In this document: one piece after another, positions 36,056 to 48,099 of the stretch | Layout of the letters: each line of letters begins with the position of its first letter | Position numbering within the stretch: the stretch's first letter is position 1 | NCBI GenBank assembly: GCA_021234155.1 | Contig: JAJEKV010000014.1 | Location: 20,353,513 to 20,417,512, forward strand | From: Isoetes taiwanensis | Taxonomy: Eukaryota; Streptophyta; Lycopodiopsida; Isoetales; Isoetaceae | Reading direction: 5' to 3' | Length of the DNA stretch: 64,000 bases | Translations under genes and position numbers: made by a program | The notes under the pieces: model-generated | Database searches by the model: none | What the model saw: the letters and a program-made list of their open reading frames with translations, nothing else | Told to the model about the DNA's origin: nothing

Positions 36056-36643
36056 GCTCTCATAGTCAAGTCCAAGATTTTGTACCCAATTCTCCTCAAA
36101 GAAACATGATTTCTGCCTCTATAACGTGTCGTTTTAGAGCGACACATATTCTATTTCCAGAAGTGGTGAACATGGAATACATCCAACTTCTGAGTCTGGC
36201 CTCTTACACATTAACCATGGGTCCACAACGTCTTAAAGCCTATTGAAAGGAGAAATGCACAAGTTGTTTTTTTAGGTAGAAATTCGAGGAGCAAAAATGT
36301 ATCTAGGTGTAGAATAATAATGATCACAATCAATTAAAGCAGTATCTTAATACATGCTTCCTTTGCAAGCTTTGGGGTGCTATAATCGCACATGTACCAA
36401 TGGCGCATACTAGTACCAGTTATCACATTTGCCATGAAGAGGCGTCGAACAATTGAGTCCATTTGTACTGGTGCATACTGCCTCATAATTGAAACAAGCA
36501 AATATGGCCGTGAGGAGCGTGAAGTCAGGATATGTCAATGTTGCTAGATAAAAGCCATTGAAGATGAATTCTACATTTTTCAGATTTGCTCGACATTCGA
36601 GCACGACATGTTCATTTGATTACACCTAATCAACCGCTACATT

Positions 36644-36914
36644 TTTTTATTTTTAATCTAGAAGGAAAGGAAGGATTATTGTGCTATATATTCTAAAAGA
36701 GGTGCATCTGGACTACCACAGTCGCAATTTTTAATTTTTAATTTGGAAGGAAAGGAAGGATTATTGTGCTACATATTCTAAAAGAGGTGCACTGGACTAC
36801 CACAGTCGTCGGATTTGTCGAGGGCCAAAAGGTACTTGGGTTTTTCTTGGCTTATCGCCCTTTACCCAATGTACTCTTTTTGCTCTTGAGATTAGTAATA
36901 GCCAGTAAAAAAAA
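36644..36914 (+). repeat. 85-bp tandem duplication ending in a LINE-like poly-A tail
   Basis: 'gaaggaaaggaaggattattgtgc' type text begins at 36661 and 36746, an 85-bp period. The block ends 'ttgctcttgagattagtaatag' and an A8 run (36908-36915), like an L1 3' UTR and tail. No coding region is attached that I can read. Confidence 0.6.
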
Positions 36915-39540
36915 TGTGTTTATCTACTACTTGAAATAAGTAAACAATCAGCAAGATATATTTCTGTAATTTTTATCAGATCCTTTTAATCAGATTTACC
37001 TTTACTTTAGACTATTTTGAAGTTTGCTCTTATGGATATGGTCATGCCTACCATGGTTTTTAAGCTTTGCTTAGCCTCTCTGATTCTCGAGCCTCTCCTC
37101 TTTAGGTCGCTTATTGAGTTTTAATACTTAGTTAGATCGTTGTTGAATCTCAATATCCTTTTTTCGTGTCTGCAACTCGTGTTTATCACCAACCACTGGT
37201 CTGCCTTTGCAGCAGTTGCTTGCCTAACTTTTTGTTTGTTTCCTCTGCTCGTTCAATCCATTTTGATCATGCCGTTTAATTTTGAGGAGTTGTGGCCATG
37301 ATTTAGTTGTCATGTTTTTCATCTATTTGGCTTTTGTAAGGTTGTTAGAGTTTCTGTGTCTCTACTTGATTTGTAGTTGGAGGATTTGTGTTTAGGTGGG
37401 GTTACGAAGATCTATCTGCCCAATTTGAAGTAGGATTTTGGCCAATGATTTTTTAATAAAATCGACATTAGGGTTTTGGTTTTTACTATTTTTTCGTTGC
37501 ATAAATCGTTAGTTTCCCTGTTTTATCATCTAGCTTCTCAAGCCATCGTCATATTTTCTTGTCGTTTTTATGGCGTTGTCAGATTGTTGAAAAGTAGATT
37601 TTTGTGTGAAGATTCGACTGCTTCAGATGAGTTATGTGGATCTTGTAGATGCAAGTTGATCTGCACAGTAAGAAGACACAAGGATGGATGGAGAAGATAC
37701 TTTTCTGTTAGTAGGCATCTGCAAATTTTGAAGCTACTAGCTAGCTGTTTAGGTGGATTCAAGGTCTATTACTCTGGCTTTCTCTATTTTCCATGATTCC
37801 AGATCTGGGTTATAGTACTTGCCTGGTGGTTGAGAGCATTACTATGGTAGATTCAACTCTCAGGAACATTTTTCTCATTATTTTTGCTTTTCTTGCTAGT
37901 TTAAGCCCATTTGGTTTTGTGGGAGATGATGTTCAAGAATTTCTTGTTAAAAGGACTAGAGGCGATTAGTTGTCCAAACCACTCCTATAACTTGTGGAAC
38001 TCATCGTGTGATTGCTTGTTTTAACTTTTAGTTATTTTTTCCTATTGCTACAGAATTGGAGCTCTTTATCAGAATTTTTACTTGCCCTTCTTGGACGCAA
38101 GGAGACACAGTGCAGATACGAGAATATTTTCTAGCAAATATTCTCATCAGTGGTGCTCATGGAGGCTGTCTTTTTGCACGTCTCAAGTTGTTCAGTTGCA
38201 AGTTGCAGTATCTTGTTGTATTGTCACATGCTGCTTTTGGCAAAAGCTAGTTAGGACACATTTGTTTTCTAGCATGTTTGGATTTTGTATATCCCCTTGA
38301 GTTTAGTCCTCGACTCTATATTTTGTTCGACTATCTCTACCTCTTGTTTTGCTTGCTTGTTTATCCTATAGCATATCAGCTCAATTGCCATTTGTATTTT
38401 GAACCACCACAAAACTCCGTGTAAGTTGTGTTGTAGAACATACCATGTTGATGCAGGAGGCTTGCTTGGTGCGAGTACTGTTAGTGACTCTTGGAGTGAT
38501 AACCTTCAGATTTGGTGTCACTTGGTTACTTGAAGAGGACCATTGACTCGATTCAAATATGTTGCAAGGTAAAAAACACTTGCTTCGGGGTATATGCGCT
38601 ACTTATTCTGAAGTTCTAAGAAGTCTATTGTTTCCGTGCAAAGAGATTTCACTAGCAGTCTATAATGAGTAGAGATGATGAGTACAGAAACCAGAGAGGT
38701 TTACATGGAAGCATGCCCCAATGCTATTTCAATTGTTCAACTTGTTTTTGATCCTGCAGTTAGACATGACTTATACATCCAAGTTTGATGTCCTTTCATG
38801 GTCCTACTTTCTGCAGACTCTCCTTTTTTTTTTATACGACATAGATAACACATCATGCCAGACTTCTTCCTCTTTTTTTGTTGACTGCTCTATTGATTTT
38901 GGATCAGCAGTTGTTTGAAGTTTAGTAGTATTCACCCCTTTCGACGGCATTCACTTGCATCCCTTTTCGGATGGCACTTCTCATCATTTATGTCTTTTAG
39001 TGGAATTACTTTGTTGGTTTTGAATGGCGAGCTCCATTCCTATTTGGATTCTACATGATTTAGTTTGAATAAATGCAGTCTACATAATTTAGCTTGAATA
39101 GATGCAGTCTCTGTCATCCCTTACAGCTGCATTCTTGCTTTGGTGGAACCACATTAACTGCACACAATGTTGTGCTAGTACCCCTTTTTTTTTCTTCCCA
39201 ATAGCACCAACTACAGCATGCTATGGAGTGCCCTTGGGACCTGATTATATTAGAATTAGATTGAAGACTGCTTTGCTGCCACTCATCCATTACAAAGACC
39301 ACATGCAGGAGCAGAAACACTTGAAGAATCAGTAGGGAGTTTCTTGGCTTGGCCAACAACACTACTCAGAGAGATATGTACTGAAATTTTACTATAGCAC
39401 TGTTGCTCTTTACTGTAGCTATTGTATCATATTTCACGTGTCACCTTTTCATGTGCTACTCACATGCATACTCGTATGTCTACACAATAATGCTGCTACT
39501 ATATTGCTCATGCTATAAATAGGCCGTTAGATGATGGCAT
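36915..39540. other. 2.6-kb stretch without a recognised gene
   Basis: T-rich on the plus strand, with short open frames only (37476-37796, 38056-38300, 38721-38918, 39102-39362), none recognised and none paired with clear splice sites. I saw no retroelement protein motif. It could be untranslated, intronic or old transposon DNA. Confidence 0.35.
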
Positions 39541-40700
39541 CTTTGTGGGAATATGCCGGCAGGGCAGATCCCCGCCTCTCCCTATGGGTCAAGATGGGGT
39601 CAAATTGACCCCACTTTATAGGGGTGCTCCCGGCATAAATACCATTGGCTTAATAAGCACAAACACCGTATTGTACAAGAAAGCAATCCTACATCCCAAA
39701 TACCACATGCCATCGGGCACGGGGAATTGAGCGTAATTATATTCCAATGCCCATGGATCTAAGGCCATCTTGGCCTGTATGCGAAAGAGGCTTGTGATGC
39801 GGATGAGAAGGGGCGCATGCCGACATCAAAATCTGATTCTGTAGAATGTGGCCCTGCCCTAAACCATCAAGATGAAAACAAATCAAAAAAGTTTTTCGAG
39901 TCTTTGATTGTATCTATTCGATTCTTCTTCAACGGACTAGCACCTTCAGGATTGCAAGTAGAAAATGATGAAGATTATGCTACAGGTCCGACCATCAACA
40001 CAAGCCCCGACCATCATGGTGTGCCGCGGCAAAACATCTCCGAGCCCATCCACGATCATTTTCGCGAGAACCATGGCTTCGGCAAAATATAGAAGAGGAG
40101 CAAAATATTGAGCGGCAATCATTGGTGCAAATCCGACCTCGCCATAAGCCGTGGCCCTTTGCTCTTGGCACAAACCGATAGAGCTAGAAAGCGAGGAATC
40201 GGAAGCGGAACTTAGGCTACAAGATGGCCCGAACTATATTTGTTCCTAGCAATGGTGTTACACCGCAGCCTACATTCATCAAATCCTCGTCAAGGAAATT
40301 GAAGGCACCCTTTGCATCGATCCCGGCCTCGGAGAAGATGCTTTCGGGCATTTTGGCAAGACAAAAAGCATCGCAAAAATTGCCCGATCTTTTCCCCTTC
40401 CGATTTACCCATCCACGCTGAAATTCTAGTCACCAATCCTTGCAATGGATGGACTCACAAATAGCCGGGAGATTTGAAGAAGCTCTTTGCAAATTTGAAA
40501 GGAGGACCTGCTCCTCCCTTCATCGCCATCTTTGCCACCCGGCGGGAGCCGCATAATTAGAAAACCCATGGCGGTCCAACATGTCGCCCATGACCCCAGC
40601 GCTCTTATCCACAATCTAACCTCGCCAAACACAAAAATATCGCTTCTTCCCCTAAGCCGACTTGCCGGCGTCGGCTTTCTACTTTTCTAGATACGAATAC
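39541..40700 (-). other. GC-richer, coding-like block of unknown identity
   Basis: Composition and codon texture change sharply here. On the minus strand, frames 40632-40426, about 40400-40210, and 40173-39946 read as fragments, including ESIFSEAGIDAKGAFNFLDED, MNVGCGVTPLLG and YFAEAMVLAKMIVDGLGDVLP, with breaks between. The plus strand is also open at 39817-40092 and 40224-40421. I do not recognise the family. The pattern suggests a decayed protein-coding element read right to left. A short palindrome-rich section lies at 39556-39640 (ggggtcaaattgacccc at 39597-39613). Confidence 0.4.
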
Positions 40701-40909
40701 GATAAAAAAACAACTAAGAATCTTAAGTTATAAACATACGAAGTTGATCGTGCACACATTATAGCATAATAACAGGGGGTTTTCTTTGTGTTTTTGTACG
40801 CTTTTCACTAAGGTTTTCCTATGATTTCGTGATGCATTCAAATGGATGTACTAATGCCTACATCTAGAGTGCACCATTTCTGAGCCATTGATTTTAGCCT
40901 TTTTTTTCA

Positions 40910-41081
40910 ATGGTCAACAACCAATGGCTCACAACAAAAGCCCTTTTTTTTTGCGTGTGGTGCATAATGGTCAACAACCAATGGCTCACAATAAAAGCCC
41001 TCTTTTTGTGCGTGTGGTGCATAATGGTCAACAACCAATGGCTCACAACAAAAGCCCTCTTTTTTGTGTGTGTGGTGCATA
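40910..41081. repeat. 57-bp tandem repeat, three copies
   Basis: 'atggtcaacaaccaatggc' starts at 40910, 40967 and 41024; a fourth copy breaks off after 'ataatggg' at 41079. Because 57 is divisible by three, open frames appear on both strands through the array; they are artefacts. Confidence 0.95.
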
Positions 41082-41362
41082 ATGGGCACATGAAGGGCTT
41101 GAAGGGCGCATGTAGTGCAGTTTCCCCGCCGGCAACACATTTCTTATCATAACTTTTGATCCAGAGCTCTGTTTGAGATGATTTTTATTGCGTTGGAAAG
41201 CTCTCTTCATGGATATGTTTGGTTTAGTTATCTATGTTAAAACAGCAATTTTTCGGCCGGGTTTGGTAGGCTTTCACATCCTACCAGCTGATTAATACAA
41301 GATTGCGCTATTGGATATTGTTTTATGGCTCATTCCGAATGAAGATTGCAAAAAATTACCAT

Positions 41363-42698
41363 GCATTTTTAGATTTTGAGGCAGTTATTAAGAAAATTCC
41401 AAGGCTTCTAGATCCTTGTGCTAACAAGCAGAAAAGTTTCCCACTTTGGTTTCTCACCACAAGAATCCATGGAGGCCAAAGGTTGCTATTAAATTCCAGT
41501 TGAAAAATGTTTGTGTATGGGTGTTGCAAACTTTATGACTTTCAGAATAATGGGTATCTTTATGGTAACTTTTACTTATGTTCTATTTGTTTTATTGTGA
41601 TGAAATTTAAAAGCTACAGGTGATGAAAGCCTCAAATGAATTCTAGTTTTTTTCTGGTTTGAATTCTAAAATTTTTGTCACACCGGGAGGGGGATGTCCC
41701 TAAGGCCCCGAAGGGGCCAAAAAAAAAAATTTGCAACACAAATCATTAACATCCAACATATAAAAATTAAATCCCCCAACACATAACAACCAACACATAA
41801 CAACCATTGACATTAACAACCAACAAGTAACTACCATTGACATTAATTAACACAACCATTGGGTCCAACACATTTAAATTAAAATCCCCTTAAACCCCCT
41901 TTGATTTGGGTGCATATTCACACGGAGGTGGCGTGAGGGTGAGAGCCCTCATAATTGTATTTTGCACGTACAAAATCAACACCATATAGTATTCTGCTTG
42001 AAATCTTATAGTATTTTGCGAATCTTGTTATACAGTATAGCAAATTTTGTACTTGCATACCCCACAAACGAGGAACTTTACGTACATAAGGGGTGAATAT
42101 GCCTATCCAACAGCTCTCGTTGCCCAGAGTCACCCCCGTGTGAATATGCACCCAAACTAAAGGGGGTTTAAGGGGGATTTTAATTTAAATGTGTTGGACC
42201 CAATGGTTGTGTTAATTAATGTCAATGGTAGTTATGTGTTGGTTGTTAATGTCAATGGTTGTTATGTGTTGGTTGTTATGTGTTGGGGGATTTAATTTTT
42301 ATATGTTGGATGTTAATGATTTGTGTTGCAAAATTTTTTTTTTGGCCCCTTCGGGGCCTTAGGGACGTCCCTCCCCAGCGTGACAAAAATTTTAGAATTC
42401 AAACCAGATTAAAACTAGAATTCATTTGAGGCTTTCATCACCTGTAGCTTTTAAATTTCATCACAATAAAACAAATAGAACATAAGTAAAAGTTACCATA
42501 AAGATACCCATTATTCTGAAAGTCATAAAGTTTGCAACACCCATACACAAACATTTTTCAACTGGAATTTAACAGCAACCTTTGGCCTCCATGGATTCTT
42601 GTGGTGAGAAACCAAAGTGGGAAACTTTTCTGCTTGTTAGCACAAGGATCTAGAAGCCTTGGAATTTTCTTAATAACTGCCTCAAAATCTAAAAATGC
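41363..42698. mobile_element. Foldback element: 568-bp inverted arms, 200-bp loop
   Basis: Left arm 41363-41930 and right arm 42131-42698 are inverted copies of equal length with only scattered differences (for example ggatgtccct against ggacgtccct, and cacggaggtg against cacccccgtg). The outer limits are gcatttttagattttgag and its complement. Inside each arm is a smaller palindrome around the ggccccgaaggggcc word (41704-41718 and its mate). The loop (41931-42130) has no recognised content. No transposase is present. No target-site duplication is obvious at the outer ends. Confidence 0.92.
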
Positions 42699-42788
42699 CT
42701 CTCAGTGGCAGTGCATTAGTCATGTCCCGCAATCAGATCACATCCTATTCTAATTGCAATTGCTGATCTACCTTGCCATCGGCTTCAG

Positions 42789-43012
42789 AATGGATTCCAT
42801 TATTTGCTCCATGAACTATCCTGAAATTTATAGATGCCAGCAGAGGGGCTTGAAACTCGATCCTTGGCTGCAAGTAGTTGCAATGGCCTCTGCTAGAAGT
42901 TATCCTGATACATATAAGGTTGTCATCCACCTTGTATGGGTTCCAAAGCATGGTGTTTATGAAGTTAAAAGAGTGATCGTGCCACCTGCTCATGACGAGC
43001 CTGGTTGGTGAA
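42789..43012 (+). CDS. Possible terminal exon of an unidentified gene
   Basis: After a pyrimidine-rich stretch and a candidate acceptor (cggcttcag, ending about 42788) an open frame runs MDSIICSMNYPEIYRCQQRG, LKLDPWLQVVAMASARSY, PDTYKVVIHLVWVPKHGV, YEVKRVIVPPAHDEPGW and stops at 43009-43011. The length (about 74 residues), hydrophobic rhythm and lack of frame damage look more like a real exon than the surrounding transposons. I do not recognise the family. No matching upstream exon is visible; the foldback element ends only 90 bp before it and could have separated it from the rest of its gene. It may also be a gene fragment carried by a transposon. Confidence 0.35.
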
Positions 43013-43219
43013 AGAATGATCCTCTTCTTTTGTAACTGCCATGGTTTTTCCTTGTTGAATAAAAAATCGCCTACATCCCGGCAAGAACTTGATTTGAAGT
43101 GACTCTGTAGTAGTTTTTTCTTTGGGTTAATTAACTAAATGTAATATGTATAGTAAATCTAATTAAGAAATGAATTTTAACAAACTGGAGTTCAATCGCA
43201 CCTAGCGCAAGAAGTTATG

Positions 43220-44449
43220 GGTAAATTCTACCCAAGCTCAGACTCATGGGGATCGACTGACGGCTTGGGGTCACCAGAAGTCAATGCAGACAGAATACAT
43301 GGCAAATGGATTTGGCTGGCATAAGAACATGGTCCTTGGGTAGTCCACGCATCCGTCCCTCCTGTGCATACTTTGAAGATAGACTGAAAAGTATTGAGAA
43401 TGTGACCATAGCCTGCCGGGTGCATAGTCAGAGGAACTACTCCTGGGCTGCATCTCCCCAATCGCGATGAGGCAGGAGGGCTCCATGCCAACTACACGCG
43501 AGCTAGAGAGCCACTGCTCGCCTACGACTTGAAGCCCACTGAGGCAACGCATCACCTAGGAGGCGTCGAGCCCATACCTTGCCCTCACTCCATGGCAAGC
43601 TAAAATAGACCTAGCCCACAATATTCCCCGGTCGTCGCTACCCACCAGACCAACTGTAGCTGGACAAGCCTTCCTTGTCAGCCGGTCTAACCCCGCCACC
43701 CATAGCCAGACAGGCTCCTATGCATAGGCCGCATTTATTGGGTACTAATGAGGCTATCTAGGAACATCATCTACAAAGGCTTTGGGTCTCTACCCCCCTT
43801 TCTAATACACAAGAGGTGCGCAAAGAGCAATTCAATATCATCCAATGAACTGAAATAACATAGTAAAGATCTAATCTATCTACTCTAATCATACGTGGTT
43901 AGGTTCATTAGTTAGTGACTAGGGTTCTTAGGCTCTAAAGCCATCTACAACTAAGAATGCAAATCCGGCCTAATACCGACAGGGAAGCTGGCGTTGCATA
44001 ACAGATCAACCACACACCAGATCCTTGGCTCGCTCCAAGTCCTTGGAATGCATCCATGTTGCCGAAATGGGCTGAGATGCTGATGATCCGCTTTGGAACG
44101 CGAGCTTCACTACTGCTGGGAGGCCGGAATGAGTCCGGCGCTTGAGCAATGCATGCTCCTGAGGCTGGAATAAAAAAAAGGGGGCAATTTTAGGGTTCCT
44201 GCCTCTTTATGCCCACGTTTTAGGGTTAGGGTCTAATGGGCCATATAGCTCATATGGGGTATTGCCATGTGGCAATATAGAATATATTCACATGTTGCAT
44301 AATATGTGCAATATAATGGGTTCTAATGGTTGTGCCCCATGATAGAACCCTTTACGCTCGCCGTGTACATGTCGTTGTAGTCGATATGTACTAGTGACGT
44401 GGCAATATCATATACGTATTTATACCGTATATTATGCTGGAATGTCACA
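43220..44449 (-). mobile_element. Truncated LTR of the chromovirus family, minus strand
   Basis: Reverse-oriented relative of the LTR at 11570-13132. The LTR start TGTGACATTCCAGC lies at 44449 on the minus strand, next to the conserved inverted repeat (44405-44440) and TGACGTGGCA (44394-44403). About 290 bp of the LTR 3' end is missing at the left side. No internal region is attached. The minus-strand frame at 43271-43555 lies inside the LTR; its GEMQPRSS string also occurs in the 5' LTR frame, which reflects LTR similarity only. Confidence 0.85.
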
Positions 44450-44479
44450 CAACTAGTTGTTGATGTCGCGGTCTAGTAA

Positions 44480-46050
44480 TTGTCTAAAGTGGTTGCATGT
44501 GCTTTGGCAGCTCGTTTGTCACCAAAAACTTAGGCATGATGAGTTTGGAAGCTAAAGGGAATTATATATCCAAGTTCTTACACTGGTAACTATTTTAAAT
44601 ATTTTCAAAGGGGTAAATCTGGAAGAGTTTTAATCCAAATGGTGCATGTTATGATTAGTAGTAGTAGTAGAGTCAACATCACAAAATTCCTTCACCAGAC
44701 CGTCATTTAGAATACTGAGATCATCAATATACTTGGAAGCAAAGTTGGAGGAATTGGGGCTCTGGGTTGAACATGTGGGAAAAAGGCATTTTTGATGGCA
44801 ATAGGAGAGGTATTAAGGTGGCTTTGTGAGTAGCAGGGATTTGGAAATGAACTGGGAAGACTGGGGAGATGGGTGCATCTTCTTCCAGGTCTTGGTTGGT
44901 TAGCAACTCATCGTCATCTTCAGTGGCCAAAACTCAATTGTCAAATGCAAGAGAAAGGTTTGCTCTAGCATTTAGGACTAGAACATCTGGTCTAAACCTC
45001 TGTCAATCCTCTTGGAGTCTGTTTGCATCTTGCATCACTAGCTACTGTCCTCACTGGACCATAGATGAAAACTAGATCAAGATATATATTATTCCAAGGC
45101 ATACGAGAAGGTGAACCTATATTATATTGAAATCCGGGTAAATAATGTTATAGAGCAAATAACCATGAGACCAAAACATTTATGATCCCAAAGGATCCTT
45201 TTATAATAATAGGGACTCTAACTGTCATTATCTACATGCCCTATCTAGGAGTCGTCGCTGACAGATGGTATAATAATTTCATATTGTTGTTGACACACGC
45301 CCAAGCCCTCCTATAGACAAATGCCAACTAGGAATTCTTCGAGTAGAAAGGATGGGTGTGTGCTTGGCATTTGCAATCACCACATATGCAAAAGAAAGGA
45401 GAGAGATTATCTTATCTTGACCAGAATGTTATAAATGATAAAAATCCCTACTTATGTTACCTGCTTCTAGAGCATATTGCAGATCCTGTCCATCAATATT
45501 AGCAGAGAAATTATATAGATAAAGAAAGTTGTGTGATAGGATTTTGGTCATAAATAGTCGTAGACTCTTCGCTCTTTCAAAAGAGAGAAGTGCATTCATC
45601 TTATCTATGCATTTGAACTTGCAAAACTTAGGGAGGCATCATAAATGTTATCTTCCAACCAGCTCTAGTATTTTTGAAAGAACTCAATAGGAAAGCCATC
45701 TAATTTTGGACATTTACCTCCCCCCAAAACCTCCTCTTTTTTCTTTTCCTCAGCAGGAACACAATAAGAATTGCTTAGGTTCACCCTCTTATAAGGGCCA
45801 CACATCTATCAAATTCTTTCGTGATATTGGACTCAAGAATCACTTTTGTTTAGCTAGACAATGATGGCACATCCTCCTGAAAAGGGAAACATGCTCTAAA
45901 AAAAAAGGAAGAAAAGTGTTGATGAAAATACTGCTTAAGATACATAGAATAATAAAAAAGAGAGCCATCTCGCAACACTAAAGCATGTGAAGATATGGCA
46001 AGTCTGCTCCTCCTAAAGGTAACGACAAAGAAAAAACAAAAACACCTATA
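44480..46050 (-). mobile_element. L1-like LINE remnant, rearranged
   Basis: On the minus strand near 45770-45660 the string GKCPKLDGFPIEFFQKY with a following SWLEDNIYDASL is an RT entry motif of L1 LINEs. Further along (44930-44724) an acidic open stretch (EDDDELLTNQDLEEDAPISP) is not recognised. The expected downstream RT motifs are missing or scrambled, so the fragment is deleted or rearranged. Confidence 0.5.
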
Positions 46051-47100
46051 TTCATGCTTGAACCACTACAACCCTATCTTTACCTTGACCCCAATAATCA
46101 GTACACTTTCCGAAGCTTTAATATCAGATGACACCCCCCTTTTTTTCAAATGTTAGGGGCATGAACATGATAGGTCTTCGATTCATGCTAGTTGTCATCT
46201 ATTCTCTACTACCCTAACGCTCACGTTATCCCCTGGGACGCACTTATACATAATTGGATTGTCATTGTGGGGAGGGGGGGGGGGTGTCATCTACGTTTGA
46301 AGGGTAGCAAAAAAGCTCCCTTGTATACGCATTTTCAAAAGGCAATTTGACACCTCTGTGTATAGATTTTGCACTGGAAACACCCCTAACCCCTAGGTGT
46401 ATGTCAAAAAGGTCTAAAATAACCCCCTCCATTGAACTCTCATGGGTTATATGCCAATCAAAGGTGAATCTCCTGGGCACTATATATCTACAGGAGTAAT
46501 TTGTAATGGACCCATAGGAGACCACTCAAGAAAATCCTAGTAATGTGCATGTGCTTTTCTAACACCACCTTAAGAGGGACAGATGGTTTTTCATAACCAT
46601 CTAGATGTCCAGGTGGTTAAAGAAATTTTGGGTTTTGGAAAACACAAATTAATTCAATTTGCACATCCATACACATACACAATTGAACCAGCATTGAACT
46701 ATTCAGAAGTGCACCAACATTAACCAACTTGACTGCTTAGAACCCCATAATCCTTGAGGGTTGCATATCATTCTAATTATTTTGACATAAAGTTTTGAAT
46801 TACTTGTGATTGTGGCTATTTTTTTTATGCATTCAAATCTGCATCTATATCCCCTTTGCCAATGGGTAAATGGAATGAGTTTTGGATCTTTATATTGCTT
46901 GATTATAACTCCTCATGATCCATTCAAATTTACATCAAAGATTGTTAGGTACCCTTTTGCAAGTGGAATGAATGGCATGAGTTTTTGATCTTTATATTTC
47001 TTTGAGGAGATGCTCCAGTTTTAAATGGTCCTTCCATCTAATTCTAAACCTGACCAAATGAATCGTGGATCATTTTCTAGCAAAAAGTTGTATTTGTGGT
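46051..47100. other. Spacer, no gene
   Basis: Holds a G-rich run (46268-46284), a partial duplication at about 46855-46905 and 46950-46998 ('gaatgagttttggatctttatatt' type), and no coding signal. The frames here are short. Confidence 0.4.
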
Positions 47101-47101
47101 T

Positions 47102-47203
47102 TTCTTTTTCTTTTCTTTTCTTTTCTTTTCTTTTCTTTTCTTTTCTTTTCTTTTCTTTTCTTTTCTTTTCTTTTCTTTTCTTTTCTTTTCTTTTCTTTTC
47201 TTT
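47102..47203. repeat. (TTTTC)n microsatellite, about 20 units
   Basis: An almost perfect run of TTTTC pentamers. The phenylalanine/serine-rich and lysine-rich open frames on both strands (47021-47308) result from it and are not genes. No LINE 3' motif precedes it. Confidence 0.97.
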
Positions 47204-47661
47204 GGGGATGTGTGTGTGTTTGTGCAAGAAAATCTTCTTCACTCGTTGCTTTATAATAGCATTATTATCTTGCATCTTGCACTCTATTGTTGATTGACCA
47301 AAAAACAATCATATTTTGTGATTGGCGCAAGTATAATCCATCAATTTCTCAACTATAGTGTCGAAAGCCATGCTACTTTGAAAATGCCGCTCTTGTAGAT
47401 GGAGGACTTCTTCTTATTCATAAAGTGGTATTTGATGTCATGGTATAGATTAACCTATGCATCATGTTCCAGGATTCTAAAAAAATGTTGAGCATACCAC
47501 TAATGGATGGTATGTGTTAAAGTTGGAGATAAAAAACTGAATTTACTGCTAGAGGAATTATTGTAGTAACTAAATGAATTTGACTTTGCCAGCTTCACAA
47601 TTAACGATATGAGATAATGGTCCTAAGTGCCTTAACAAGTATGATTTTGATAATACTTTAG

Positions 47662-47982
47662 CAGTGTTGTTTCCGTACGAATACGGTACCTTTCAAGTAC
47701 TTAACTACCGTACCAGAGGTACGGTACGTACGGAATAAAAAATGAAATGTTTTTGCTTCAAATTTTGGCAGTTTTCAACACAAGTACGGTAGGTATTTTA
47801 AAGGTATAGGTATTTTGTAGGTACTATAAGTATTTTATAGGTATGGTACGTATTTTATAGGTACGGTAACAACACTTTTTAACGTACTGCCTATTTTTTC
47901 GATAGATTAAAAACTCAGCGGTACGTTATGAGGTACGTAAAATACTTAACCATCTAGGTACGGTAAGTACGTAACAACACTG
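47662..47982. mobile_element. hAT-type MITE, 321 bp, with perfect 8-bp TSD
   Basis: Ends are inverted: CAGTGTTGTT at 47662-47671 and AACAACACTG at 47973-47982. The bases TACTTTAG occur directly before (47654-47661) and after (47983-47990), an 8-bp target-site duplication as made by hAT transposases. The inside is packed with GGTACGG/GTACGTA words on both strands, like the subterminal transposase-binding motifs of hAT elements. No coding capacity. Confidence 0.95.
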
Positions 47983-48099
47983 TACTTTAGTATCTTTGCT
48001 AGACTTCGTTTTCTTTCTTTACCTAAGGCATTATGTTATCACTGATGGCTTCAGTAATATTGATGTTTAAGGCTTGATCTATAGAGGCATTCAAATGTA

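Larger units (their letters stand above)
34070..36240 (+). mobile_element. APE-type LINE with EN and YVDD reverse transcriptase, broken
   Basis: An eroded endonuclease domain (34070-34640) ends in ESSVVDYVLMAEQDL, the pattern before the final catalytic region of APE-type EN. After a nested short insertion (34641-34802) the element continues with RT: VPIYKGGDQHCLANYCTII (near 35285), LMDDIRNKK, DIMPREKLWERLSQLDIPY, GVRRGCPLSIILFGLYID (35693-35746) and LIYVDDMDLL. Several frameshifts and stops break it. GxxxGCPLSxxLFGLYID is shared with the LINE at 48660-53644, so the two are related families. Confidence 0.8.

Noticed and set aside
40888-41152. Overlapping open frames on both strands with a repeated VNNQWLT or EPLVVDH string
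   Set aside because: They come from a 57-bp tandem repeat (divisible by three), which keeps any stop-free frame open. There is no protein signature.
47021-47308. Open frames rich in KRKEK or FLFFS on both strands
   Set aside because: Translation of a (TTTTC)n microsatellite.
47654-47990. Transcription-factor binding cluster of GTAC words
   Set aside because: Better explained as the subterminal repeats of a hAT MITE with TIRs and an 8-bp duplication.
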